This document shows positions 1 to 7,704 of a stretch of DNA of 64,000 nt, piece after piece (position 1 is the first letter of the stretch; every line of letters starts with the position of its first letter). Both the position numbers and the translations under genes were made by a program. This DNA is from Pseudarthrobacter sulfonivorans (GTDB lineage Bacteria > Actinomycetota > Actinomycetes > Actinomycetales > Micrococcaceae): NCBI RefSeq assembly GCF_024391045.1, contig NZ_JANFCZ010000004.1, positions 1 through 64,000 of the forward strand, read 5' to 3'. Under the pieces are notes generated by a model, which saw only the letters and a list, made by a program, of their open reading frames with translations, had not been told where the DNA came from and ran no database searches.

Positions 1-612
1 AACCTTGACCTTCTGGCCCGGGTAGATGATGGAGCGCATGTTCAGGCCATTCCAGCTGAAGATGTCGGAGAGGCTGACATTGTGGCGGGCCGCGATGGCG
101 CCGAGCGTATCCCCGGACTTCACGGTGTAGCTGCCGCCGGTGCTGGCCAGCGCCGGGGCGGCCGGGGCTGCAGCAGGGGCCGGTGCCGCCGGAGCTGAGG
201 CCGACCCGGTCAACTTAATCTTCTGGCCGGGGTAAATGATCGTATTCGGCTGAAGGTTATTCAAGGCCAGGACTTCGCCGGTGTTCAGGCCGAACTTCCC
301 GGCGATGGCGCTGATGGTGTCACCGCGGGCAATGGTGTATTCGGCCGGGGCGGATGGCTGGGCCGGCTTGAAGGACGCCGGAATGCTCGAGGAAACTGAA
401 GCCGCCGGAATGATTGCTGCCCTGGCTTCCGCAGCCTGGGCTTTCATGGCTGCCGCAAGTGTTGCCGGGATGGCCCGGGCAGGTGCCTCAGCCGAGGCCG
501 GTTGGGCAATGGCCAGGGACGACAACACAACCGCTGGAAGCGCCGCTGTGGTGGCCGCAATGATGGGCAGACTCGGCCGGGGAGCCAGTTTTGGCGAGCG
601 GGACGTCGTCAT
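1..612 (-). CDS. Secreted protein with two LysM domains (3' part beyond window)
   Basis: Reads from ATG at 612 to the window edge without a stop (204 codons seen), so the C-terminus is missing. Residues 1-42 form a basic, then hydrophobic, export signal ending near an ASA cleavage site. LysM 1 spans about residues 92-134 (YTIARGDT...IIYPGQKIKL) and LysM 2 about 162-204 (YTVKSGDT...IIYPGQKVKV), joined by an Ala/Pro linker. LysM domains bind peptidoglycan, so the protein should sit in the cell wall. In actinobacteria such proteins often end in a muramidase, transglycosylase or peptidase domain, which cannot be seen here. A purine-rich RBS (AGAGGA) lies about 8 nt upstream of the ATG. Confidence 0.9.
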   Translation of the reverse strand, partial: MTTSRSPKLAPRPSLPIIAATTAALPAVVLSSLAIAQPASAEAPARAIPATLAAAMKAQAAEARAAIIPAASVSSSIPASFKPAQPSAPAEYTIARGDTISAIAGKFGLNTGEVLALNNLQPNTIIYPGQKIKLTGSASAPAAPAPAAAPAAPALASTGGSYTVKSGDTLGAIAARHNVSLSDIFSWNGLNMRSIIYPGQKVKV

Positions 613-873
613 GGAAAGAATCCTCTTCTTTAACTGCCGGGGGACGGTGATGCTGTAATTGCCGGAACGGTAATACGTGTGACTATTGATACTAGTGTTA
701 CTTAAGTTATTGCTGTTACAAATGTGATCTATGTGAATCTCTCACGAATTTTCCCATAGCACAAGAAGTGGCGCGGTCCGGTATATGCCCTTTTCCGGAG
801 TGTCGGCCGATTCCCCCTGCATGCGCTGCCAGACGACTAGGCGGCAAGGCTTCGGTCGTGGCAACCTTGATCC
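613..873. promoter_or_regulatory. AT-rich divergent intergenic region
   Basis: This stretch lies between the LysM gene (-) and the Rv2175c-like gene (+). Positions 660-760 are clearly richer in A/T than the surroundings and must hold at least the LysM promoter. I could not fix -35/-10 pairs with confidence. Confidence 0.4.
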
Positions 874-1227
874 GTGAGTAACGTAGAAAGCCTTGTGGGC
901 GAGTGGCTGCCCCTGCCTGATGTCGCGGAGTTGTTGGACGTTTCGATTACGAAAGTCCACAGCCTTATTGATGAACGTGCGCTGGCGGCGCTGCGCGTGG
1001 GGGAACGGCGGATTCGGTCCGTTCCGGCAGCATTCATTCAGGACGGACAGGTTGTCGATAGCCTGCGCGGAACCATTGTGGTCCTGGCCGATGCCGGCTA
1101 TTCGGACGAGGACCTTATTGTGTGGCTGTTCACCGCTGATGATTCCCTGCGCGGCCGGCCAATCGATGCCCTCCGGGAAGGCCGAAAAACCGAAATCAGG
1201 CGCAGGGCGCAGACTCTCGCCTGGTAA
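874..1227 (+). CDS. Rv2175c-family DNA-binding protein
   Basis: 117 aa from GTG at 874. The N-terminal half (WLPLPDVAELLDVSITKVHSL) reads as a winged-helix/MerR-like helix-turn-helix, followed by a conserved C-terminal part (DSLRGTIVVLADAGYSDEDLIVWLF). This matches the actinobacterial Rv2175c family, whose mycobacterial member is a DNA-binding substrate of the kinase PknL. The neighbouring polyprenyl synthase on the opposite strand is the usual companion of this family. No clear RBS precedes the GTG. The DNA target is unknown. Confidence 0.85.
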   Translation: MSNVESLVGEWLPLPDVAELLDVSITKVHSLIDERALAALRVGERRIRSVPAAFIQDGQVVDSLRGTIVVLADAGYSDEDLIVWLFTADDSLRGRPIDALREGRKTEIRRRAQTLAW

Positions 1228-1321
1228 TGCTGGGGATCCCGGCCGCGCTGGAATGAGTCAGCGCTGCCGGGTCCCGGCGCCGTGATGGCTCCGCGTGGCG
1301 CGGCCCTTCCCGAAGCAGGAG

Positions 1322-2416
1322 TCAGGCGGCGCGGCTCACAGTGGCTTCGGCCAGCCGTCGCAGGGCCGTCTTAGGCAGTTCGTCGAGCGGCAGCCCGTCC
1401 AGGGCCTCATACGCAGCCGCGCCGTATTGGTCGATCAGCAGTTCGGTGGCCTGCAGCGCGCCGGATTCTTCAATAATCCGGCGGATCTCGGCAACGTCTG
1501 CATCATCCAGGTCCGGACTCCCGAGCCTTGAATCAATAAACGCAGATTCCGGTGCCGACGCCTGTTCCAGCGCGAGGGCTATCAGCACGGTCCTTTTGCC
1601 TTCGCGGAGATCGTCCCCGGCAGGCTTGCCGGTGGTGACGGGGTCGCCGAAGACGCCCAGAACGTCGTCACGGAGCTGGAACGCCTCACCCAGTGGCAGG
1701 GCAAAGGCCGAATAGCCGCGGAGAAGGTCATCCGAGGCGCCGGCCAGGGCGCCGCCGAGCGCCAACGGATGTTCGGTGGAATACTTCGCGGACTTGAACC
1801 GGATGATCGACTGGGCCCGTGTCACAGCCCCGGCCCGGTCCCGGACGGGGCCGGCGACTTCTTCGAGGATGTCCAGGTATTGGCCGGCCATCACCTCGGT
1901 GCGCATGAGGTTGAAGATCAGCCGCGCCCTGCTTCCGGACGCCGCCTGGCCGCCGATATCAGTGAAGGCCTCTTCACTGAAGGACAGGCACATGTCCCCG
2001 GTCAGGATGGCCGCCGCGTGTCCGAACCGTTCGCTGTCCAGGGCCCAGCCCTGGTCGTCGTGCAACTGGCTGAAGCGGCGGTGCACGCTGGGGCCACCCC
2101 TGCGGGTGTCCGAACGGTCAATGATGTCGTCATGGATGAGGGCGGCCGCCTGGAACAGTTCCAGCGCGGACCCCGCCGTGACGATTTCCCTGGCCTCGGG
2201 TTCGCCGCCGGCGGCCCGCCAACCCCAGTAGCACATGAGGGCCCGGAGCCTCTTGCCACCGGTCACAAGGTTGGAAATTGACCCCATGAGCGGTTCGATG
2301 TCCGGCGAAATCCCGGCGACGAGGGACTGCCGCGTAGTGAGGAAATCTGTCAGTTCGCCGGCAACTGCGGCGACGAAGGCGGTCTGCTCAAGCCTTAGCT
2401 GCTCCGAAACCGTCAC
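1322..2416 (-). CDS. Polyprenyl diphosphate synthase (trans-isoprenyl synthase)
   Basis: 364 aa. It contains both Asp-rich motifs of chain-elongating prenyltransferases: the first at residues 96-100 (DDIID, followed by RSDTRRGG) and the second at 250-258 (DDVLGVFGD). These bind Mg2+ and the allylic diphosphate. The enzyme should condense isopentenyl diphosphate to C20 or longer products for carotenoids, menaquinone or lipid carriers; chain length cannot be set from sequence alone. It starts at GTG 2416 and overlaps the stop of the upstream lipoprotein gene by four bases (GTGA), so the two are translationally coupled. Confidence 0.9.
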   Translation of the reverse strand: MTVSEQLRLEQTAFVAAVAGELTDFLTTRQSLVAGISPDIEPLMGSISNLVTGGKRLRALMCYWGWRAAGGEPEAREIVTAGSALELFQAAALIHDDIIDRSDTRRGGPSVHRRFSQLHDDQGWALDSERFGHAAAILTGDMCLSFSEEAFTDIGGQAASGSRARLIFNLMRTEVMAGQYLDILEEVAGPVRDRAGAVTRAQSIIRFKSAKYSTEHPLALGGALAGASDDLLRGYSAFALPLGEAFQLRDDVLGVFGDPVTTGKPAGDDLREGKRTVLIALALEQASAPESAFIDSRLGSPDLDDADVAEIRRIIEESGALQATELLIDQYGAAAYEALDGLPLDELPKTALRRLAEATVSRAA

Positions 2417-2940
2417 TTGGCTGACTCAACTGCCACGTTGGCGCCGATGGTGAACGTCGAAACGCCGGCCGCCTCGACTACCGCAACGTTGACGGTCTCA
2501 TTGTCGTTCCGGACGAAATCCTTGGAAGCCACCGTTCCCACCGCATCTCCGGGCACGGCTTTGAACCCCTGGCCCTCAAGGTGTTTGGTGTAGAAGTCCA
2601 TGACCGCGGCGGTGGGAGCGGTGATGCTCGCAACCAGAGCCGCGGTGGCGGGCTGTTTGGCCTTATCCAGGCTGCTGGAAATCACCGTGGCGCCGGGCAT
2701 CACGGGTATCAGCGATTCGGGAAATCCTTCCACGATCTTTCCCACCGTGGCAGAGGTTCCGGGTGACGGCGTCGGGCTCGCCGATGCCGTGACGGTAGAC
2801 GTGCTGGACGCGGCAGCGGACGTGCCGGCAGACGATGAGGTCACGTCGGGGGCCGCGGGACTGCAGGCGGCAAGGGCCAGCATTGCGCCGGCGGCGAGGA
2901 CCGCTAATCCTGTTGGCTTAAGATTTTTCGTGACCGTCAC
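2413..2940 (-). CDS. Lipoprotein, function unknown
   Basis: 175 aa from GTG 2940, preceded by a strong RBS (AGGAGGAAAG) about 8 nt upstream. The N-terminus is a lipoprotein signal with lipobox LALAAC and lipidated Cys26, followed by a Ser/Thr/Ala-rich spacer (residues 27-65). The C-terminal about 110 residues look like one compact domain with alternating strands. It is the first gene of a two-gene operon with the polyprenyl synthase. No family could be named. Confidence 0.8.
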   Translation of the reverse strand: MTVTKNLKPTGLAVLAAGAMLALAACSPAAPDVTSSSAGTSAAASSTSTVTASASPTPSPGTSATVGKIVEGFPESLIPVMPGATVISSSLDKAKQPATAALVASITAPTAAVMDFYTKHLEGQGFKAVPGDAVGTVASKDFVRNDNETVNVAVVEAAGVSTFTIGANVAVESAK

Positions 2941-3001
2941 AGGGACTTTCCTCCTGGGGTTGATGCCGGGCTCAGCCTCCAGTTTAGTCAGTACCTGCAG
3001 A

Positions 3002-3007
3002 TAGAAT
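3002..3007 (+). promoter_or_regulatory. -10 hexamer of dinB, probably leaderless
   Basis: TAGAAT ends 7 nt before the GTG start at 3015, where transcription would begin at the start codon. No Shine-Dalgarno sequence fits in between. Confidence 0.5.
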
Positions 3008-3014
3008 TGCCTTC

Positions 3015-4238
3015 GTGGGGCCTGAGCGGAATAACCAGTACACCGAAGCGGGCCTTCGCGAGCTCCGGCGCAACTGCATCATGCACGTGGACATGGACGC
3101 GTTTTTCGTGTCAGTTGAGCTGCGGACCCGGCCGGAACTCCGTGGGAAGCCCGTCATTGTGGGATTCCCGGCGGACCGCTCCGTGGTCCTGTCAGCCTCG
3201 TATGAGGCCCGTGCGTTCGGCGTGAAATCCGCCATGCCCATGGTGGTGGCAGCCCGGATGTGCCCCCAGGCGGTCATCATCGAGCCGCGCCATAAGTTGT
3301 ACTACGAAGTGTCCGCCCAGCTGATGGAAATCTTCCAGTCGATCACGGACCTCGTGGAGCCGCTCAGCGTTGATGAAGCCTTCCTGGACGTGGGAGGTGC
3401 CATCAGGCGGCTGGGGCCCCCGCGTGAAATCGGCGAACTGGTGCGACGCCGCGTTGCTGCCGAGCTGGGCATCACGGCGTCCGTTGGGATAGCAGCCAGC
3501 AAGTTCGTGGCCAAGATTGCGTCCACGCGCTGCAAACCGGATGGCCTGTTGCTGATCGGGCCGGATGAGACGGTGGCCTACCTCCACAGCCTGCCGGTTG
3601 GGGCTTTGTGGGGAATCGGGGCCAAGACCGCAGACGTGCTGGCCCGGATGGGCATCCGGACGGTGGCGGATGTGGCAGCCACGCCTGTGGCTTCCCTAAG
3701 GAAAGTGCTCGGCGCCACTGGTGAGCACGTCCACCGGCTCTCGTGGGGTATCGACCCGCGACCAGTGACCCCGGTGCGGCTGGAAAAGAGCATCGGCGCG
3801 GAGGAGACCTTCGCTGTGGACACCGCGGACAATGCCATCATCAGCCGCGAGTTGCTGCGGCTGGCTCATCGCACTGCCGGCCGCTTGCGGAGTTCAGGAA
3901 CTGTGGCACGGACGGTGGCGTTGAAGCTGCGCTACGCCGATTTCTCGACCATAACCAGGAGTCGCACGGTGCATACACCCGTGGACAGTGCACAGCTGAT
4001 CCATGGGGTGGCACTTCAGCTCCTGGAATCCCTGGGGCCTCGCCCCATGACCGTGCGGCTGGTCGGAATCCGGGCGGAGCAGCTGGAAGAGGCTGCCCAA
4101 ACCTCGCTGCAGCTGAGCTTTGACCGCAGGGATGACAACTGGCGCGCCGCTGAACAGGCACTGGACCAGGTCAGCCGGAAGTTCGGCAACAAATCGGTCC
4201 TGCCCGCCAGTCTGCTGGACCCCGGCGGCCAGCGCTGA
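3015..4238 (+). CDS. dinB: DNA polymerase IV (Y-family)
   Basis: 407 aa. Translesion polymerase of the DinB class. The catalytic palm signature VDMDAFFVSVE is at residues 24-34 (Asp25 and Asp27), the second acidic motif is SVDEAFLD, and the helix-hairpin-helix region (LWGIGAKTADVLARMGI) and the little finger domain follow. No C-terminal beta-clamp peptide was confidently recognised. GTG 3015 is chosen because a TAGAAT -10 lies 7 nt upstream, giving a leaderless transcript; ATG 3081 (MHVDMD) is an alternative start. It stands alone between the lipoprotein operon and a DUF3040 gene. Confidence 0.92.
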   Translation: MGPERNNQYTEAGLRELRRNCIMHVDMDAFFVSVELRTRPELRGKPVIVGFPADRSVVLSASYEARAFGVKSAMPMVVAARMCPQAVIIEPRHKLYYEVSAQLMEIFQSITDLVEPLSVDEAFLDVGGAIRRLGPPREIGELVRRRVAAELGITASVGIAASKFVAKIASTRCKPDGLLLIGPDETVAYLHSLPVGALWGIGAKTADVLARMGIRTVADVAATPVASLRKVLGATGEHVHRLSWGIDPRPVTPVRLEKSIGAEETFAVDTADNAIISRELLRLAHRTAGRLRSSGTVARTVALKLRYADFSTITRSRTVHTPVDSAQLIHGVALQLLESLGPRPMTVRLVGIRAEQLEEAAQTSLQLSFDRRDDNWRAAEQALDQVSRKFGNKSVLPASLLDPGGQR

Positions 4239-4502
4239 GAGGCATTTCGGGACCGCTTTCATGGCGCCGGGGAGGGGGATGGCCGTCTTTCAGAACAGGC
4301 TCCGACAAACTATCCTTATATGTACATAGTTTTCAGTTACTGCCGGACTTCTTGGACGCGCTGCCGTTCCAATCACCCTCATGCCGGTGTTCGCAATCCG
4401 CCACCGTTGGCGGTTGGGAACCTCCAGGGCATGTGGGTCGTTATTGGAGCAGGAGTACGGGATGGGACCAGCCCGGACGTTGGCCTACATAAGGAGGTCG
4501 TG

Positions 4503-4871
4503 ATGCCGCTCTCGGAGCACGAACAGAAGCTGCTCGAGCAGCTGGAGAAGCAGCTGCACGAGGACGATCCGAAGTTCGCAAACAGCATGGGATCGGATCC
4601 TGGACGTACATGGTCCACCCGGCACCTTGTCATCGGTGTCCTTGCCGCTTTGGCGGGCATCGCGCTGCTCCTGGTTGGCGTTACCACTCAGATCATCATT
4701 GTTGGCGTCCTGGGCTTTGTGGTTATGGGCGGCGGCGTCTACTTCGCCACCATGCGCAACGCGTCCGGCTCCAAGGCGGCCTCCGCCGCCGGCAAGTCCG
4801 GGAAGCCGCGGAGTTCCTTTATGTCCAGCCTCGAGGAGCGTTGGGACGAGCGTCGCCGCGACGACTCCTAA
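4503..4871 (+). CDS. DUF3040 small membrane protein
   Basis: 122 aa from ATG 4503, chosen because AAGGAGG lies just upstream (4491-4497) and the family begins MPLSEHEQ. An acidic, amphipathic N-terminus (LLEQLEKQLHEDDPKF, partial DUF3040 signature) is followed by two adjacent membrane helices (about residues 40-58 and 62-80) and a basic Ser-rich tail (FMSSLEERWDERRRDDS). The family is actinobacterial, of unknown function, and often found just upstream of mraZ, as here. The open frame continues upstream to 4320, but without an RBS. Confidence 0.88.
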   Translation: MPLSEHEQKLLEQLEKQLHEDDPKFANSMGSDPGRTWSTRHLVIGVLAALAGIALLLVGVTTQIIIVGVLGFVVMGGGVYFATMRNASGSKAASAAGKSGKPRSSFMSSLEERWDERRRDDS

Positions 4872-4933
4872 GGCCCGCCTCCAACCGCTCCACTTCTCTC
4901 CCACCCGGCTCCTGTTGCTGGGTGGGGCCGCCA

Positions 4934-4961
4934 CCGAAGACCCGCTCCGGCGGGTCTTCGG
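4934..4961 (+). terminator. Hairpin after the DUF3040 gene
   Basis: A perfect 11-bp stem (CCGAAGACCCG / CGGGTCTTCGG) with a 6-nt loop sits 62 nt after the stop. The T-run is short (GTTT), so termination is likely but may not be purely intrinsic. Confidence 0.65.
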
Positions 4962-4983
4962 CGTTTAACGGCAGCACCAGCCG

Positions 4984-5049
4984 CCCAAGTGGGTAGCAGC
5001 AGATGTTCGTCTGAGGCCTTTTAACGACACCTGCTGCTACCTACTTGGG
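4984..5049. repeat. Imperfect inverted repeat, MITE/REP-like
   Basis: Arms 4984-5002 (CCCAAGTGGGTAGCAGCAG) and 5031-5049 (reverse complement CCCAAGTAGGTAGCAGCAG) match at 18 of 19 positions, with a 28-nt centre containing TTTTAA. A further ACTTGGGGGAG copy lies at 5060-5070. The size and the non-coding site suggest a dispersed intergenic repeat rather than an operator. Confidence 0.6.
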
Positions 5050-5070
5050 GGAGTGCGCACTTGGGGGAGG

Positions 5071-5250
5071 GCCCGACGGCGGTTGGGGACGCCGCAGGGG
5101 AGGGCGCGACGGCGGCGCGGACCGCCGTCGGCCGCTCGCCTTCAGGCAGGCGCATTTTCGCTCCCCGGGCCCTCCACTTCCATCCACCGCGCGGTTCCGC
5201 GCCAGGTGGCGGAAAAGTTCAGCAAAAGGGGGCCGAAGGAGCCCATTTTG
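5071..5250. other. Non-coding GC-rich stretch before the mraZ promoter
   Basis: Very GC-rich, with several short open frames on both strands that overlap one another and resemble no protein. I see no gene here. It precedes the mraZ promoter and may hold upstream elements. Confidence 0.4.
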
Positions 5251-5252
5251 CA

Positions 5253-5283
5253 TTGACTGTGGGGGAAAGTGGAGTAATGTGGA
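5253..5283 (+). promoter_or_regulatory. mraZ promoter with three phased GTGGR repeats (candidate MraZ operator)
   Basis: A -35 box TTGACT (5253-5258) and a -10 box TAATGT (5275-5280) are separated by 16 nt. Overlapping them are GTGGG (5259-5263), GTGGA (5269-5273) and GTGGA (5279-5283), exactly 10 bp apart. MraZ is known in E. coli to bind TGGG repeats with 5-nt spacers in its own promoter, so this layout fits autorepression of the cluster. Binding in this organism is inferred. Confidence 0.65.
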
Positions 5284-5350
5284 GGACATAAGAGGGTAGT
5301 TGCAACATTAGGGGATGTGCAGTTCCTGACGGCAGACAGGCGGTGGGCCA

Positions 5351-5779
5351 GTGTTTCTTGGCACGCACTCGCCGCGTTTGGACGAAAAGGGACGAATTAT
5401 CCTCCCCGCCAAGTTCCGCGAGGAACTTGCCGCCGGGCTGGTTCTCACACGGGGCCAGGAGCGTTGTATCTACGTCTTCAGTGAGCAGGAATTTGCGAGG
5501 GTCCACGAGCAAATGCGGGAGGCGCCCATCTCCTCCAAGCAGGCCCGTGATTACATTCGTGTCTTTCTCTCTGGAGCCTCGGACGAGGTACCTGACAAGC
5601 AGGGGCGCGTGACCATTCCGGCGGCGCTCCGGGAGTACGCAGGCCTCGGCAGGGAACTGGCCGTCATTGGCGCAGGAACCCGCGCCGAGATCTGGGACGC
5701 CCAGGCGTGGAACGAGTACCTGGCAGAGAAGGAAACCGCTTTCTCTGAAACCGACGACGCCATTCCGGGGATTCTCTAA
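5351..5779 (+). CDS. mraZ: Transcriptional regulator MraZ
   Basis: 142 aa from GTG 5351. It contains the two tandem SpoVT/AbrB-like halves of MraZ, each with the conserved DxxGR core: [15 protein letters not shown] in the first and [15 protein letters not shown] in the second. MraZ forms a ring-shaped oligomer that binds repeats in front of the dcw operon and controls it; RsmH is known to counteract it. It is the first gene of the cluster, about 65 nt downstream of a promoter with matching repeats, and 167 nt before rsmH. Confidence 0.95.
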   Translation: MFLGTHSPRLDEKGRIILPAKFREELAAGLVLTRGQERCIYVFSEQEFARVHEQMREAPISSKQARDYIRVFLSGASDEVPDKQGRVTIPAALREYAGLGRELAVIGAGTRAEIWDAQAWNEYLAEKETAFSETDDAIPGIL

Positions 5780-5946
5780 TCACCTGAACGGCACTGCAGA
5801 CCGCTTCTTGAACGAGATCTCCAGCCGCCCATCGGCGCAGTCAACCTGGCTCACTTCCCCGGAGCCAGGCGGACAGGACGATAGGCGCGGATGGGGATCT
5901 GGCTTAAGAAGCATCCCGGATACCCGCCGACTGAGAGGACGAAGGC

Positions 5947-6939
5947 ATGAATGACCACCCGAAGCCGACGTCCGAACGCCATGTGCCGGTCCTCAAGGAC
6001 CGGTGCATCAATTTGTTGGCGCCAGGTTTCGAGGCGGCGCGCCTCCGGGGCGAAACTCCCATCGCGATTGACGCGACGCTGGGCATGGGCGGTCATTCCG
6101 AAGCGATGCTGGAGCGTTTCCCGGACCTCCACCTGATCGGCATCGACCGCGACGAAGAGGCCCTGGCGCTGGCGGGGGAGCGGCTGGCCCGTTTCGCTGA
6201 CCGCACGGACCTGGTGCACGCCGTCTACGACGAAATTGCCGACGTCCTCGAGGACCTCGGCGTGGACGAGGTCCACGGCATCCTGATGGATCTCGGGGTT
6301 TCATCACTCCAGCTCGACGAGCGTGAACGCGGTTTCGCCTACTCGTTCGACGCGCCCCTGGACATGCGGATGGACACCAGCCGCGGACAGACGGCGGCGG
6401 ATGTGGTCAACAACTACAGCGAAGAGGACCTGGTCCGGATCATCCGGAAGTGGGGCGAGGAGAAGTTCGCCGGCCGGATCGCCAACAGGATCGTGGCCGC
6501 ACGGGCCCTCGAACCGTTCACCACCACCGGCGAACTCGTGGAGCAGATCCGCTCGGTGGTTCCCGCCGGTGCTGCCAAATCCGGCGGCCATCCGGCGAAA
6601 CGGACCTTCCAGGCTCTGCGGATCGAGGTCAACGAGGAACTCGACGTGCTGGAACGGGCAATTCCCGCGGCCGTGGAAGCCCTGGCCCTGGGCGGACGCA
6701 TCGTGGTGATGTCCTACCACTCCCTCGAGGACAAGATCGTGAAGTCCGTCTTCCAGGCCGGCTCCAAATCCTCGGCTCCGCTTGGATTCCCGGTGGAACT
6801 GGAAGAACACAAACCAGCCCTCAAAACCCTGACCAAGGGCACTGAGGTACCCACCGCCGTCGAAATCGCCGAAAACCCCCGCGCAGCTTCCGCCAGGCTG
6901 CGCGCCGTGGAACGCATCCGAGCCAGGAGAGAAGCATGA
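5947..6939 (+). CDS. rsmH: 16S rRNA m4C1402 methyltransferase RsmH
   Basis: 330 aa from ATG 5947, with GAGGACGAAGGC upstream. It methylates N4 of C1402 in 16S rRNA using S-adenosylmethionine. The SAM-binding loop is visible at residues 41-50 ([10 protein letters not shown]). Other family blocks are [29 protein letters not shown], and [12 protein letters not shown] with the C-terminal [11 protein letters not shown]. Length is normal for the family. Its end overlaps the ftsL start by four bases (ATGA). Confidence 0.95.
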   Translation: MNDHPKPTSERHVPVLKDRCINLLAPGFEAARLRGETPIAIDATLGMGGHSEAMLERFPDLHLIGIDRDEEALALAGERLARFADRTDLVHAVYDEIADVLEDLGVDEVHGILMDLGVSSLQLDERERGFAYSFDAPLDMRMDTSRGQTAADVVNNYSEEDLVRIIRKWGEEKFAGRIANRIVAARALEPFTTTGELVEQIRSVVPAGAAKSGGHPAKRTFQALRIEVNEELDVLERAIPAAVEALALGGRIVVMSYHSLEDKIVKSVFQAGSKSSAPLGFPVELEEHKPALKTLTKGTEVPTAVEIAENPRAASARLRAVERIRARREA

Positions 6940-7610
6940 GCACCGCCGCTGTCAAGAACTTCCCGGTCCTCTCCGGCAGCAGCGCGCCTGCCCTCAGGAC
7001 CCAGCCTGCCGGGCCGGGCCGCAAGGAACGCACACCGCTTTCCGTGGTGCGCTCCGCGCCCAAGAAACGCCGTGCCCCGTTTGTGGTCATGTGCTTCGCC
7101 CTGCTGGCCGTGGCCCTGGTGGCCGTGCTGGTCCTCAATATCTCGGTGTCCACCTCCCAGTACCAGCTTGTGGAACTCAGGAGCAAGCAGAGCACGCTCA
7201 CCAAGCAGAACCAGGATCTGACACAGCAGCTCCAGAACTTCGAAGCTCCCCAGAATCTCGCCGCCAAGGCTACAGACTTGGGAATGGTAGCTTCCACCGT
7301 CAAGGGACAGATCGACCTCTCCACCCTGACCGTCACGGGCAAGGCAACACCTGCCGTGAAGGGCGCCGCTGCCGGAGCCGTCATTCCGGCGCCGGCAGTC
7401 GCCGGGGTGCTGACCGTCGTTCCGCCGGTGACAGCCTCCGAACCGTCCGCGAGCCGCAAACCCGCCACTGAAGATGCTGCTGCGGCTGCCGCAGCAGCTG
7501 CGGCGGCACCCGCTGCAGCGCCGACGGCGGCCCCGGCACCTCCGGTACCGGCCGTCGATCTCCACGGCGGTTCGGTCCCGGCGCCGGAGCAGAAGGTGCC
7601 GGGGCAGTAA
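6936..7610 (+). CDS. ftsL: Cell division protein FtsL, with long Ala/Pro tail
   Basis: 224 aa. A cytoplasmic basic N-terminus is followed by one membrane helix (about residues 49-70) and a short extracytoplasmic coiled-coil part ([23 protein letters not shown]) typical of FtsL. FtsL acts with FtsQ, DivIC, FtsW and FtsI to activate septal wall synthesis. The identification rests on topology and position between rsmH and ftsI, since FtsL diverges fast. Unusually, residues from about 150 to the end are low-complexity Ala/Pro/Val, making the protein about twice the usual length. Confidence 0.85.
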   Translation: MSTAAVKNFPVLSGSSAPALRTQPAGPGRKERTPLSVVRSAPKKRRAPFVVMCFALLAVALVAVLVLNISVSTSQYQLVELRSKQSTLTKQNQDLTQQLQNFEAPQNLAAKATDLGMVASTVKGQIDLSTLTVTGKATPAVKGAAAGAVIPAPAVAGVLTVVPPVTASEPSASRKPATEDAAAAAAAAAAAPAAAPTAAPAPPVPAVDLHGGSVPAPEQKVPGQ

Positions 7611-7704
7611 CTGGCGGCCGCTGAAAAGCAGCCGGTCAGGCAGGAAGGCCAGGTGTCCGGCCGGGCACCGCAGCAGGCATCAAGGCGAGCAGCAAGGGAT
7701 TACG

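Noticed and set aside
733..757. CRP/GlxR-like dyad TGTGA...TCAC upstream of the LysM gene
   Set aside because: The spacer is 5 instead of 6 and the right half ends TCACG; too weak to call.
4320..4502. Upstream extension of the DUF3040 gene
   Set aside because: No RBS, the residues do not fit the family, and AAGGAGG sits right before ATG 4503.
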